Numbered from the stretch's first letter, positions 43,427-53,043 are shown. The stretch: DNA of 64,000 nt from Methylocapsa aurea (GCF_000746085.1 NZ_JQKO01000016.1:37088-101087), one strand, 5' to 3'. The notes: generated by a model from the sequence alone, not told the origin. Made by a program: numbers and translations.

Positions 43427-43555
43427 GACGGCTGTAGTCCGACCCGGCTTGTCTCTTGATGCGCTTTACGCGGTCTCCGGACAACGCCTTTTGATAATGC
43501 TGTCCACAAACCGCGTCGATCGCGGCGCCTAACCCCTTAAAAGTGAGCAATCCCA

Positions 43556-43864
43556 ATGTACGACATGAAGAACATCAAGAAGCTGGCCCAGATCAAGACC
43601 GCCGCGCCAGACGCCATGCGAAGCTTCGAAGCATTTGACGCCGCCGCGCTCAAAGAGGGCGCCATTCCCAAAAAATACAAGGAGCTGATGGCGCTCGCCG
43701 TCGCATTGACGACGCAATGTCCGTATTGTCTTGAGATTCACAAAGGCGCCGCCATCAAAGCCGGCGCCACAAAAGAAGAGTTGGCGGAGACGATCTTCAT
43801 CGCGGCGGCGCTGCGCGCCGGCGCGGCCGTTACCCACGGCACTCACCTGATGGAGGAAAGCTGA
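43556..43864 (+). CDS. AhpD-like carboxymuconolactone decarboxylase family protein
   Basis: A 102-residue, single-domain protein. KELMALAVALTTQCPYCLEI and HKGAAIKAGATKEELAETIF match short AhpD-fold proteins (YciW/AhpD type), with a redox CxxC (C-P-Y-C) and following His. Likely supports peroxiredoxin reduction. It follows the DipZ-like gene by 129 bases, consistent with the thiol theme of this stretch. Confidence 0.9.
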   Translation: MYDMKNIKKLAQIKTAAPDAMRSFEAFDAAALKEGAIPKKYKELMALAVALTTQCPYCLEIHKGAAIKAGATKEELAETIFIAAALRAGAAVTHGTHLMEES

Positions 43865-44071
43865 ACTCCAGTCCGGGGGCCGCGCCCCTCGGCCTGGAGC
43901 AAGATTGGACCTGCGTCGGCCACAGGCTTCGGCGCTCCTGGACGGAGGCCGACATGAACTCACCTCGGCGCGAACAAAACTGGTTCTGAAAGACCAAACT
44001 CTGGACCGCCGCGCTCCTTTCGACCATGATTTGCGGCGGCTGGATATCAACTACAGACAGGATTGCATCTA

Positions 44072-44863
44072 ATGACATTAGACCGTCGGCGCCTCCTTGG
44101 ATCTGCAGCGGCCGCGGCGGCCGCGGGATTGATATCGACGCCCGCCGCCGTCGGGACGGCGGCCCGATTTGACGCCGTAGCATTCGATGGCTTTCCGATC
44201 TTCGATCCGCGCTCGGTCGCAGCGCTCTGCGAAGTCCTTTTTCCTGGTCGCGGCGAGGCCCTTTCCGAGGCATGGCGGACGCGACAATTCGAATATGCTT
44301 GGCTGTCCAGCCTCGCCGGACGCTACCGTGATTTTTGGGAGGTTACAGGTTTGTCGTTGGATGTCGCCGCATCGACGCTCAAGCTGCATATGACAATTGA
44401 ACAGCGCGAGCGTCTGATGACAGCCTATCTCTCGCTTCCGCTGTGGCCCGACGCCGCGCCGGCCTTGACTGCACTGAAGGCGGCAGGGATCAGGCTGGCG
44501 TTTTTGTCGAACCTTTCGCCGCTCATGCTGGCGGAGAACATTGCCGCCGCCAATCTCGGCTGGATATTCGATCACGTGTTGAGCACCGACGCCGTGAAGA
44601 GCTACAAGCCTGATCCGAAGGCCTACCAGCTCGGCATTGATGCCTTGGGCGCCCGGCGCGAGCGCATCCTTTTTGTTGCGTCCGCGGGCTGGGATGCCTA
44701 TGGCGCAAAGGCGTTCGGTTATCCAACATTGTGGGTTAACCGTTCGGGCCAACCGTCGGAAACGCTTGGCGCTCCGGCCGATGCGATCGTAGCAAACATG
44801 AACGGCCTGGCCGGTTTCGTTGGTCTACCGGACAATGCATCGAGCGCCTCTCGATCCAAATAG
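44072..44863 (+). CDS. Exported haloacid dehalogenase type II (HAD superfamily)
   Basis: A 263-residue protein. The N-terminal MTLDRRRLLGSAAAAAAAGL is a Tat signal, unusual for HAD enzymes. The HAD core: DAVAFDGFPIFDPRSVAALC (nucleophile Asp of FD), LAFLSNLSPLMLAEN, SYKPDPKAYQLGIDALG and FVASAGWDAYGAKAFGYPTL, then WVNRSG. This matches L-2-haloacid dehalogenase type II; the canonical FDAYGTLFD is altered to FDGFPIFD. Substrate unknown. Confidence 0.85.
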   Translation: MTLDRRRLLGSAAAAAAAGLISTPAAVGTAARFDAVAFDGFPIFDPRSVAALCEVLFPGRGEALSEAWRTRQFEYAWLSSLAGRYRDFWEVTGLSLDVAASTLKLHMTIEQRERLMTAYLSLPLWPDAAPALTALKAAGIRLAFLSNLSPLMLAENIAAANLGWIFDHVLSTDAVKSYKPDPKAYQLGIDALGARRERILFVASAGWDAYGAKAFGYPTLWVNRSGQPSETLGAPADAIVANMNGLAGFVGLPDNASSASRSK

Positions 44864-44965
44864 CGAGCGGTATGATGTCGCCAGGCGATCCCTTGTCTTC
44901 GCTATCGATGAACGGGTCCGGCTCAATCGTCAGTAAACGCGATGACGGGTTCGAGCGACCCAATG

Positions 44966-45565
44966 TTATCCTGGCGAGCTTTTTTCGGCTTTCCTCGCCC
45001 GATAATGCGCAACCTTATCTCGGTTCCCGCAAATTGACATCGCGCACCAACGCCGCGTGTTGTTGCGACCCCGATCGTAGAAGACCATTGTGCAGGATGG
45101 ATTCGCGCACCGCCGCAACCGTGTCGGTTCAAACTCACAAACGAACTGGGCGAAGTCATTGGCGACCATTGCGGCGACCCATGGGCCCTGAATGCCGAAA
45201 GTTTCAACCAAAGCTGGGCGATGTTCGGTCAGAACCAAACGTCGATGGATCGACAGCGCCGCCAGCGCTGAATTGATGCTGCTCAGCAGCCGAGGCGAGA
45301 GCGTGTCGCCCTGTGCAAGCAGATCAAAGGCATTGCGCAGGGTCTCCCTCATAGCCAAAGCGGATTGAAGTTCGGCGGCGCAAGCGGGATCATCCGCATC
45401 GCCGATAACGGCAGCCTTGATCCAGCGCCGCAGTCCTTCAACACTCCCTATGAAATCTATGACGGCTCCGTTCACGGCAGGCGTCGTGTTGAGAAAGTCC
45501 AGCCACAGGCTCCCGCCGAAAAACGGCAGCCCGTCTCTCCATTCATGTGGATTCTCTTTCACCAT
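44966..45565 (-). CDS. ABATE/CGNR zinc-finger transcriptional regulator
   Basis: A 199-residue protein. The N-terminal ABATE domain (GGSLWLDFLNTTPAVNGAVI) precedes a C-terminal CGNR zinc finger: LRRCANPSCTMVFYDRGRNN, then TRRWCAMSICGNRDKVAHYR, with four Cys ligands and the signature CGNR. These are predicted DNA-binding regulators. Divergent from the alpha/beta hydrolase gene; the intergenic region has inverted GTGTCACC / AGTGACACC sequences that may be its operator. Confidence 0.88.
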   Translation of the reverse strand: MVKENPHEWRDGLPFFGGSLWLDFLNTTPAVNGAVIDFIGSVEGLRRWIKAAVIGDADDPACAAELQSALAMRETLRNAFDLLAQGDTLSPRLLSSINSALAALSIHRRLVLTEHRPALVETFGIQGPWVAAMVANDFAQFVCEFEPTRLRRCANPSCTMVFYDRGRNNTRRWCAMSICGNRDKVAHYRARKAEKSSPG

Positions 45566-45687
45566 TTTGGTCTCGATCGCGGATGTTCACGCATCACAAA
45601 CGCGTGTCACCTGTAAATATGCACTTGACCAGTGTCGGCGCAAGTGACACCATTAAATGAAGCTATTACTGGTGACAAGGAACCGCC

Positions 45688-46668
45688 ATGAACCGCAACC
45701 ATCGCCCTAACCTCGTGTCCGCCGCGCTCCTTGGCCTCGCCGCCATCGCCACGCCGCCGCTCGCAAAAGACGCCCTCGCCAAAGCCTCCGGCCAAAAGGA
45801 CTGGGGCATGCTCCAAGTTCATTACCGCACCGCCAATATCAGCGGTCGCGAGATTTTCTATCGCGAAGCCGGCGATCCCCGGTCGCCGACAATCATCCTG
45901 CTGCACGGCTTTCCTTCGTCGTCGCATATGTATCGTGATCTTATTCCAATTCTTTCCGACAAATTTCACGTGATCGCGCCTGACTATGTCGGCTTTGGCC
46001 AGTCGGATGCGCCGCTGGCGAGCGAGTTCTCCTATACATTCGATAATCTGACCGCACATGTGACTGGGCTAATCGATCAGCTCGGCCTCGCCTCCTATGT
46101 GCTCTATATGCAGGATTATGGCGGTCCGGTCGGATTCCGCATAGCGACCGCCCGACCTTCGCAGGTCAAGGGCCTCGTCATCCAGAACGCGAATGCCTAT
46201 CTCGAAGGCGTCGGCGAGGCGCCCATGCAGGTGTTCCTGCCGCTTTGGGAAAAGCGCGACGCAGCGAGCGAAGCGGCGGCGCGCACGTTCCTCAAGGCCG
46301 AAACAACGAAGTTCCAATATACGTTCGGCGCCAAGAATCCCGAGGCGATCAGCCCCGACGCCTGGACCCTCGATCAGGCGCTGCTCGATCGGCCAGGGAC
46401 CGACGCCTACCAGATCGATCTCCTGGAAAACTACAAGACCAATGTCGCCGCCTATGAAGCTTGGCATGCGGCCTTCCGCGCCAACAGGCCGAAGACGCTG
46501 ATCATCTGGGGCGAGAACGATCCGTTCTTCATCCCGGCTGGCGCCGAAGCTTTCAAGAAGGACCTCCCCGACGCCAGGCTCGTCTGGCTCGATGGCGGCC
46601 ACTTCGCGCTCGAGGAAAATGCGCCGCTCGTCGGGGACGAAATCAAATCGATGTTCGCCGGCCGATAG
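45688..46668 (+). CDS. Exported alpha/beta hydrolase (haloalkane dehalogenase-like)
   Basis: A 326-residue precursor with a signal (LVSAALLGLAAIATPPLA). Alpha/beta hydrolase core: IILLHGFPSSSHMYRDLIPI (oxyanion HGFP), IAPDYVGFGQSDAPLA, nucleophile elbow VLYMQDYGGPVGFRIA where Asp is the nucleophile (haloalkane dehalogenase/epoxide hydrolase type), and late WLDGGHFALEENAP with the catalytic His. With the nearby HAD dehalogenase it may process halogenated compounds (inference). Ribosome site AAGGAACC. Confidence 0.87.
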   Translation: MNRNHRPNLVSAALLGLAAIATPPLAKDALAKASGQKDWGMLQVHYRTANISGREIFYREAGDPRSPTIILLHGFPSSSHMYRDLIPILSDKFHVIAPDYVGFGQSDAPLASEFSYTFDNLTAHVTGLIDQLGLASYVLYMQDYGGPVGFRIATARPSQVKGLVIQNANAYLEGVGEAPMQVFLPLWEKRDAASEAAARTFLKAETTKFQYTFGAKNPEAISPDAWTLDQALLDRPGTDAYQIDLLENYKTNVAAYEAWHAAFRANRPKTLIIWGENDPFFIPAGAEAFKKDLPDARLVWLDGGHFALEENAPLVGDEIKSMFAGR

Positions 46669-46842
46669 GCCCCATCCGCCGGCAACGGGGCTGATCCATT
46701 TTCCCCCGTGGATCGGCCCCACTTATCCAGACACGAAGCAGCCGCGCGCGGGAGTCCGCAATGCTTGATCGATGAAATGGCCAGACTCCGCGGCGCGCGT
46801 CATTCAAGAGCCCCCGCAAGACCCACCTGAAAGGATCCGATC

Positions 46843-47232
46843 ATGATGCAGCCGCTTGAAACGGTTCAGATGCTCTACAAAGCGCTTGGCGCTGGTGATG
46901 CGCCGTCCGCGCTTGGCTTGATGGATCCTGATATCGAATGGATCGGCATGGCGGGGTGGCCCTATCAACCGGGGGGACGCGGTCCGCAACGGGTCGCCGA
47001 AAATGTCCTGACCCGCCTGACGCGCGATTGGAAAGATTTCAGCGTCTACGCCGAGCACTATTTTGCCGACGCAGATACCGTGATCGCGCTTGGCCGCTAT
47101 GTCGGCGTGCATCGTCAAACCGGCAAGGCCTTGGACGCCCGCTTCGCCCATGTCTGGGATGTCGCCAACGCCCAGATCGTGCGTTTTCGCCAGTACGCCG
47201 ACACGCATCTCGTGCAAAGAGCCATGCAATGA
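46843..47232 (+). CDS. SnoaL/NTF2-like family protein
   Basis: A 129-residue alpha+beta barrel protein: ETVQMLYKALGAGDAPSALG, then LMDPDIEWIGMAGWPYQPGG and YFADADTVIALGRYVGVHRQ, DARFAHVWDVANAQIVRFRQ. This is the ketosteroid isomerase/SnoaL fold used by isomerases, dehydratases and binding proteins. Its stop overlaps the next gene's start (ATGA), so the SDR is translationally coupled. Confidence 0.87.
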   Translation: MMQPLETVQMLYKALGAGDAPSALGLMDPDIEWIGMAGWPYQPGGRGPQRVAENVLTRLTRDWKDFSVYAEHYFADADTVIALGRYVGVHRQTGKALDARFAHVWDVANAQIVRFRQYADTHLVQRAMQ

Positions 47233-48005
47233 CCGGCGATAAGAGACTGGCCATCGTAACCGGCGCGAGCCGGGGCATTGGCCGCGCCACCGCACTTCGT
47301 CTGGCCGAGGATTTTGGAGGCCTCGTGCTGGTTGCGCGCAACGAGGAGGGGCTCGCCTCCGCCGCTGACGCCATTCGCGCCGCCGGCGCCCAAGCGCTGC
47401 CGCTCGCTATTGACTTGAGCCAACCCCAAGCTGCGGAAATCATTGTCGCCCGGACCTTGGAGCGCTTCGGCCGGATCGATGCGCTCGTCAATGTCGCTGG
47501 CGCCGTACCCCAAACCGACCTGTTCGCGATGAGCGACGAAGAATGGGCGGATGGTCTGGCACTCAAATTCCATGGCGCCCGCCGACTCGCACTCAACGCA
47601 TGGGATGCGCTCAGGCAGGCAGGCGGTTCGATCGTCTTCATGTCGGGCAGTTCGGCGCTTGCGCCAAAGGCGGCGCTCGCGGCGGTTGGAACGATCAATG
47701 CCGCGATTTCGGCGCTGGCGAAGGCTTTCGCGGAACGCGGCGTAACGGATGGCGTCCAGGTCAATGCCGTGCTGCCCGGACCGGTTATGACAGACCGACG
47801 ACGCTCGATGCTCGAGAAATATGCGGTGAGCAAGGGGCTGTCGTTCGACGCTGCAATCGGGGCCTTTGCGCGCGAAACAGGCATCGCGCGCTATGGCGAG
47901 CCTGAGGATATCGCCGAACTGATCGCTTTCATTGTCTCGTCTCGAGCCCGCTGGATGACAGGCGCGACTCTCCGCATGGATGGCGGCGAGATCAAAGCCG
48001 TTTGA
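47229..48005 (+). CDS. Short-chain dehydrogenase-like protein lacking the catalytic Tyr-Lys pair
   Basis: A 258-residue SDR-fold protein. The NAD(P) motif VTGASRGIGRATALRLAED and NVAGAVPQTD are normal and the Ser of FMSGSSALAP is present, but where Tyr-x-x-x-Lys is expected the sequence reads AAVGTINAAISAL: Val replaces Tyr and Asn replaces Lys. VNAVLPGPVMTDRRRS and WMTGATLRMDGGE close the fold. It may be a non-catalytic or altered-mechanism SDR. Overlaps the NTF2-like gene by four bases. Confidence 0.85.
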   Translation: MTGDKRLAIVTGASRGIGRATALRLAEDFGGLVLVARNEEGLASAADAIRAAGAQALPLAIDLSQPQAAEIIVARTLERFGRIDALVNVAGAVPQTDLFAMSDEEWADGLALKFHGARRLALNAWDALRQAGGSIVFMSGSSALAPKAALAAVGTINAAISALAKAFAERGVTDGVQVNAVLPGPVMTDRRRSMLEKYAVSKGLSFDAAIGAFARETGIARYGEPEDIAELIAFIVSSRARWMTGATLRMDGGEIKAV

Positions 48006-48926
48006 GGAGAACGGCCGCGCCGGCGCCTTTCCATCGCGACAGCGCCGTTAGCCCCAAAGGCGCGGGGAACCGCCGCGATCTGGCGACTCCCCAAGAACCA
48101 AAGGAGATTTGCAACAACGATATCTTAGTGAGCCTGCGTATGGACATGGCCGCGTTAACCGGCTGTCTCGCAGCCGTTCCTTCCGAGGCGAATGTGCCGG
48201 TCAGCGATCGAAGCCGATGGCGGATAGCGCCGTCTCAATAGGATCAAACCAGGTATCGAAATGCCTTTCCGTGGCCACGTTGGCCGCCGCCTTCGTGCAG
48301 GCTCTTTTCGCAGAAAAATCTCCATCCCTGCGCTATTGCCGATTCTCTCTGTTGAATCAATCCGGCGCTATGCCGCCTCAAATTCCGACCCACCTGCGCT
48401 ACGACGCCGGTTCGTAGAAAATCAACAAGGGCCGCAGCGTATTCCTGCTTTACACTTCACAAACACTTACTCGAAACATTCCACATGATTTGGATCGCCT
48501 CGAGCGCCGCAATTTGTTCCACGCCTAGGCGTTTGCTCGTCCTGGGCAGGCGCGAAGGTAACAAGCACGTGATCAAGGTAACGTTCGAGTCTCCGCAACG
48601 AATAGTGGATATGCGCGCTCTTGCCGGCCCGCCCATTGAGCGCAAATCGAGCTATACCCAAGGGAGATCAGATTGAAGTGTAGAATTATATCGGGTGCCG
48701 ACTTGGCCGCCGCTATGCGCGTCTTGCCCATGCATAGAGCGTCAGTCACCAACGCCTCCACCAACGAGGTGACTAAAAGTGGCGAAATTCTTGGGGTAGA
48801 CGCGTGCAAGGAGCATAGGTTACTGCCGATCAAGTCATCGCGGTGTGTGTGGCGAGGCGGCACGGCAAGATGATGTGTGTTTACCGACGAAGACTCAATG
48901 TAAATCAACATTAAGGGGCGTTTCAA
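48006..48926. other. Long intergenic stretch, no gene recognised
   Basis: About 920 bases; ORFs up to 117 codons on either strand show no recognisable domain or ribosome site. Base composition is more AT-rich after 48650. Possibly eroded insertion. Confidence 0.5.
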
Positions 48927-49943
48927 GTGAAGCCTAATAACAACATCAGATATCTCGTCTCTGTCGCGATGCTGGCAGTGCTACCAGCTATTTGCTTGCC
49001 ACAACAGGTGCTTGCTGATGGCGGGCATACCCTGTTTATACAAAGCGCTGTCGAGAACGGCAACGACACAGTCACGTTGCCCCTCTACCGCGGGACCAGT
49101 CATGGCCAGACCGTTTATTATGTCATGCTTGATGCATCGGACGGTAACTTCGCGCAGCGGTCAGGCTTGATCAAATCGCAGAAGCTGGCCAATGCTGCGC
49201 GCAGCGCCGCGGTCCAGCGCGTGACTGTAGTCAATGGGGTCGTCGATTTTCCCGCATCGGTGGATTTCAGGCCTGTCCGGCAACTAACGCCCGGCTCACA
49301 GGGGTTTCCTCCCGCGGCGGCAGAGCCCGGCGCCGTCGGTGAACCTGGATACAGCCCACTGATTCAATTGCCGAATGGGATTGTCGTCAACGCTCCTCAC
49401 ATTGCGAACAGCACAGGTCAGGCAGACAAGGTGGTTACCATTGATGCGATCAATGGTAAGGTCACCTACCGGGAGACCGATGGCTTTCAGGGAGGGGACC
49501 CGCTGAAATACGTCTCCTTTGAGGCGTCGAACCCAGTGGCCGCGACGCTCGAAAACGTAACATACGCGCCCGCGCTTAACGCCTTGCCCACCTTGAACGA
49601 TGACAGTACATCGTCATCGCGGGCGACGCTAATCGCCTTTGTCAATGGGCAGACCGGCGTTCTCAATTCACAGCGGCAAGGGCTGAATTCCGCTGTTCTG
49701 GACGGCCTCGCACCGCTGAATTTGCTGCGCTGGAATCCGTCGCAGGGGCGCTACAGCCCAATGTGGGACGTCAACTTAGCCAAATGGACCGATCAAATCG
49801 TGGCGGCCGGCCAGAATCTGCGCCAAACTGATGTTGGTACGGCACAGGGCTTGGCGTCAAAGGGTCAGCTCACGGCGCCCGATGGCGCCGCCCTTAAAGC
49901 GTCTGGATTTATCGTGAACTGTCCGATCGTTAGCTTGAAATAA
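48927..49943 (+). CDS. Secreted protein of unknown function, 338 aa
   Basis: GTG start with AAGGGG nine bases upstream. Signal peptide (VSVAMLAVLPAICLPQQVLA) then a mature protein with TLFIQSAVENGNDTVTLPLY, RGTSHGQTVYYVMLDASDGN, SPLIQLPNGIVVNAPHIANS and a final ASGFIVNCPIVSLK. Mostly beta-strand-like; repeated NG/GN turns. I do not recognise the family, though the final motif recurs in exported hypothetical proteins. Flanks are AT-richer than neighbours, hinting at acquisition. Confidence 0.75.
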   Translation: MKPNNNIRYLVSVAMLAVLPAICLPQQVLADGGHTLFIQSAVENGNDTVTLPLYRGTSHGQTVYYVMLDASDGNFAQRSGLIKSQKLANAARSAAVQRVTVVNGVVDFPASVDFRPVRQLTPGSQGFPPAAAEPGAVGEPGYSPLIQLPNGIVVNAPHIANSTGQADKVVTIDAINGKVTYRETDGFQGGDPLKYVSFEASNPVAATLENVTYAPALNALPTLNDDSTSSSRATLIAFVNGQTGVLNSQRQGLNSAVLDGLAPLNLLRWNPSQGRYSPMWDVNLAKWTDQIVAAGQNLRQTDVGTAQGLASKGQLTAPDGAALKASGFIVNCPIVSLK

Positions 49944-50048
49944 GCGGGACGCACCCAGCGGCTGCTGTATTGCAGCCGGTGGGTGCAGGCCCATCCCCAC
50001 GTGGGCCGGAGACTCAAAGCGGACGTTTCCATTAACCGCCCGCGCCGG

Positions 50049-50684
50049 TTATCTGAACCGCGCCGCTCCTATGGCCTCTCGGAGACCGTTGATCTCGCCT
50101 TCGAGCGCCAGGATGCGATTGTCGCGCTCGGCGAGCGCGGCGGCGACATCGGCGGCCTCGAAACGCTGGGGAATATGTTGCGGGCAATTCGAGTCCCAAG
50201 CGGAGACGGTGAAGAGGATCACCTGTTCGGGGCGCGCCTTGTAGCCTTGCGGCATTAACTTCGCCATGAGTTCGGCATCGCCTTCGACGACCCGAGCCTC
50301 GCCCCAGATCTTGATGCGCCGCCGGTGCGCATAGTCGATCAGGAAAAGATAGGTCTTGGGGTTATCGGCCAGATTGCCGAGCGTGATGTATTGCCTGTTG
50401 CCGGCGAAATCGGCAAAGCCGATGGTCTTGTCGTCAAGCGCCTTGAGAAAACCGGCGGGGCCACCCCGGTGCTGGATATAGGGCTGGCCTCCCGTGTTCG
50501 CGGTGGCGAGAAAAATGCTCGTTTGCGCCTCGATGAAGGCCTTGAGATCGGGGGTGATGCGTGTCTCCCAGGAGCCGCCCGCCTCCATGCGCTCATAGGA
50601 GCGGCGGGAGTCCTTGCGAGTCTGAATCGCCTTGACCGAGGGCGTGAAGGCGACATCGCTGGCATAAATCTGTCGGGCGTCCAT
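50049..50684 (-). CDS. Pyridoxamine 5'-phosphate oxidase family protein
   Basis: A 211-residue protein with a PPOX split-barrel: SIFLATANTGGQPYIQHRGG, then PAGFLKALDDKTIGFADFAG and NRQYITLGNLADNPKTYLFL, IKIWGEARVVEGDAE. The C-terminal helix FEAADVAAALAERDNRILAL may be coiled coil. Such proteins bind FMN or F420 and reduce varied substrates. It is at the end of a three-gene minus-strand group (AhpD-like, DUF1348, PPOX) divergent from a LysR gene. Confidence 0.87.
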   Translation of the reverse strand: MDARQIYASDVAFTPSVKAIQTRKDSRRSYERMEAGGSWETRITPDLKAFIEAQTSIFLATANTGGQPYIQHRGGPAGFLKALDDKTIGFADFAGNRQYITLGNLADNPKTYLFLIDYAHRRRIKIWGEARVVEGDAELMAKLMPQGYKARPEQVILFTVSAWDSNCPQHIPQRFEAADVAAALAERDNRILALEGEINGLREAIGAARFR

Positions 50685-50694
50685 GATGATCTCC

Positions 50695-51165
50695 TTAAAG
50701 GTCGAGATCGCTCAACGAAGGATGATCGTCGGGGCGGCGGCCAAGCGGCCAGTGGAATTTGCGGTCGCTGTCCTTGATCGGGGCATCGTTGATGCTGGCG
50801 ATGCGCCGGCGCATCAGACCATGCTCATCGAATTCCCAGTTCTCGTTGCCATAGCTGCGGAACCAGTGACCGGCGTCGTCGCGCCACTCATAAGCAAAGC
50901 GCACCGCAATGCGATTCTCGCGAAAGGCCCAGACTTCCTTGATCAGACGGTAGTCGAGTTCGCGCCGCCACTTCCGCGTCAGAAATGCTTCGATGGCCTC
51001 GCGCCCTTGCAGGAACTCGGCGCGGTTTCGCCAGCGGCTGTCCATCGTGTAGGCGAGAGCGACCTTGGCCGGGTCGCGCGTATTCCATGCGTCCTCCGCC
51101 ATGCGCGCCTTTTGCGCGGCGGTTTGCTCGGTGAATGGCGGAAGCGGCGGACGGTTCACGGTCAT
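50695..51165 (-). CDS. DUF1348/NTF2-like family protein
   Basis: A 156-residue protein: [20 protein letters not shown], then [20 protein letters not shown] and [40 protein letters not shown]. The DUF1348 (nuclear transport factor 2-like) pattern. Start at 51165 has AAGGAGC directly upstream. Function unknown; middle gene of the minus-strand group with the PPOX and AhpD-like genes. Confidence 0.87.
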   Translation of the reverse strand: MTVNRPPLPPFTEQTAAQKARMAEDAWNTRDPAKVALAYTMDSRWRNRAEFLQGREAIEAFLTRKWRRELDYRLIKEVWAFRENRIAVRFAYEWRDDAGHWFRSYGNENWEFDEHGLMRRRIASINDAPIKDSDRKFHWPLGRRPDDHPSLSDLDL

Positions 51166-51247
51166 GCTCCTTGATTGGCGGTTGCGGCTGAACGAGCGCC
51201 GCCAAAGCGACATGCCCTGCCGGCGCCTTGAGGCTTGATCGCTCGCG

Positions 51248-51799
51248 TCACGCCGCCTTTCGGGCGGCGACGACCGGGAAGTCGATAACAGTCTTGGCGA
51301 CTTCGTTGATGTAGTTGGTCCAGGTGTTCAGGGCGACATGGAGCACGATCTCGATCACCTGCGCGTCATCGTAGCCCGCCAGTTTTACAGCGCGGACGTC
51401 GTCTTCGCTCACATGGCCGCGCTCGCGCACGATCTTGGCGGCGAAGCGGACGGCTGCGTCCGCCTTGGGGTCATTTGACGCACCGTTGCGGTTGGCGGTG
51501 ATTTCGGCATCGTCGAGTTTAGCGAGGTTCTTGCCGAGATACGTATGGGCCGACAGGCAATAGTCGCAGCCGTTGATTTCAGCGACAGCCAGCGCGATGC
51601 GCTCCCGTGTCGCGGCGGGCAGAGCTCCCTTGCTCAAGGCGCCGGAGAGACCGAGATAGCCTTCAAGCGCGGCGGGGCTGTTCGAGACCAGACGGAACAG
51701 GTTGGGAACGACGCCAAGCTGCTTCTTGACAGCTTCAAGCAGCGGCTGGGAAGCGGCGGGAGCGGCGTCGATGGTGGCCGGGGTCGGGATGCGGGACAT
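51248..51799 (-). CDS. AhpD-like carboxymuconolactone decarboxylase family protein
   Basis: A 183-residue protein. [20 protein letters not shown] near 30, [20 protein letters not shown] near 66-85 with CxxC-His redox motif, and [20 protein letters not shown] near 147 are the peroxidase-related (AhpD-like) family pattern. Start at 51799 ([10 protein letters not shown]). First gene of the minus-strand group; the divergent LysR gene (51917) is the probable regulator. Confidence 0.9.
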   Translation of the reverse strand: MSRIPTPATIDAAPAASQPLLEAVKKQLGVVPNLFRLVSNSPAALEGYLGLSGALSKGALPAATRERIALAVAEINGCDYCLSAHTYLGKNLAKLDDAEITANRNGASNDPKADAAVRFAAKIVRERGHVSEDDVRAVKLAGYDDAQVIEIVLHVALNTWTNYINEVAKTVIDFPVVAARKAA

Positions 51800-51916
51800 G
51801 TTGGCTGCCTTTCGATGTTGGCCGAAGCGGCCTGACGCATGAATTCTTAGGCTCTTCCAAAGAAACGTGGCAGATGATATTATTGAGAGATATCCTCCCA
51901 AGTTTCGGAAGCATCA

Positions 51917-52822
51917 ATGGATCGTCTGGACGCCATGTCGATCCTGCTGGAGGCGGCCGAAGCCGGCAGCCTGTCGGCGGCGGCCCGCCGCCTTGACATG
52001 CCGCTCGCGACCGTCAGCCGCAAGGTTTCAGAACTCGAGGCGCATCTCAAAACGCGGCTGTTCACCCGCTCCGCCCGACGCCTCGCGCTGACCGATGCGG
52101 GCCGCTCCTACGTCATTGCCTGCAAACGCATTCTCGAAGACGTTGACGAGGCCGAGCGCGCGGCGTCCGGCGAATATAGCGCGCCGAAAGGCGACCTGAT
52201 CATCACCGCGCCGATTGTCTTCGGCCGTCTGCACGTTCTCCCGGTCGCGCTGGACTTCCTCAAGGCCTATCCGGAGATCAACCTCCGGATGGTCCAAGCC
52301 GACCGCGTGGTGGACCTCCTGGACGATCATGTCGATCTCGCCGTCCGGATCGGCGAACTGCCCGACAGTAGCCTTATCGCAGCAAGGGTTGGTTCGATCC
52401 GCCTTGTGGTGTGTGGGAGTCCCGCCTATTTCGCCAAGCGAGGCGCGCCACGCAGCCCTGATGAGCTCAGCGCCCATGATTGCGTCACCTTCGATGGGCT
52501 GACGTTCCCAGACGCCTGGAGTTTCAGGATTGGGAAATCCGATGCGCCCATCGCGATCCGCTCGCGGCTTGTCGTCAACACCGCGGAAGCCGCCATCGAT
52601 TCCGCCATTGCAGGAGTCGGGGTCACGCGCGTGCTCTCCTACCAAATTGCCAGCGCCGTGCACGCTGGCGCCCTCGCCGTCGTGTTGCAGGAGTTCGAGC
52701 CGCCGCCCTGGCCTGTCAGCTTCGTCCATACCAGCCAGCGGATCCTGCCGCTCAAGCTCCGCGCCTTTCTTGATTTCGCCGCGCCTCGGCTGAAAGCGCG
52801 GTTGTCGCAGGGCGCGAGATAG
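51917..52822 (+). CDS. LysR-type transcriptional regulator
   Basis: A 301-residue LysR protein with an intact N-terminal helix-turn-helix (MDRLDAMSILLEAAEAGSLS, AAARRLDMPLATVSRKVSEL) and an effector domain (PKGDLIITAPIVFGRLHVLP, LAVRIGELPDSSLIAARVGS). Divergent from the AhpD-like/DUF1348/PPOX group with a 117-base intergenic region. I found no clear copy of the 15-21 kb LysR box here, so it has its own site. Confidence 0.92.
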   Translation: MDRLDAMSILLEAAEAGSLSAAARRLDMPLATVSRKVSELEAHLKTRLFTRSARRLALTDAGRSYVIACKRILEDVDEAERAASGEYSAPKGDLIITAPIVFGRLHVLPVALDFLKAYPEINLRMVQADRVVDLLDDHVDLAVRIGELPDSSLIAARVGSIRLVVCGSPAYFAKRGAPRSPDELSAHDCVTFDGLTFPDAWSFRIGKSDAPIAIRSRLVVNTAEAAIDSAIAGVGVTRVLSYQIASAVHAGALAVVLQEFEPPPWPVSFVHTSQRILPLKLRAFLDFAAPRLKARLSQGAR

Positions 52823-53043
52823 GATCCTGGCCGATTAAGCGGACGCGACGCCGGTGTGCTTTCCAGCAACGCACGTGTCCTGCAGACTCAGAGCAAGGAC
52901 ATGAGCCAGTTGACCCTTAGAGCCAGCGAGCTGCACACCGCAACGCCGGCTCGCGAAGAGATCGATTGGCGAGGAGGCTTTCAAGCTGTGAAATTGCTTC
53001 TAAGCGCGACCTCGCCAAACAGGGCCGCATATAATTGATTACT

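Noticed and set aside
48573..48926. Minus-strand ORF of 117 codons
   Set aside because: No recognisable domain, TTG-type start, poor ribosome site.
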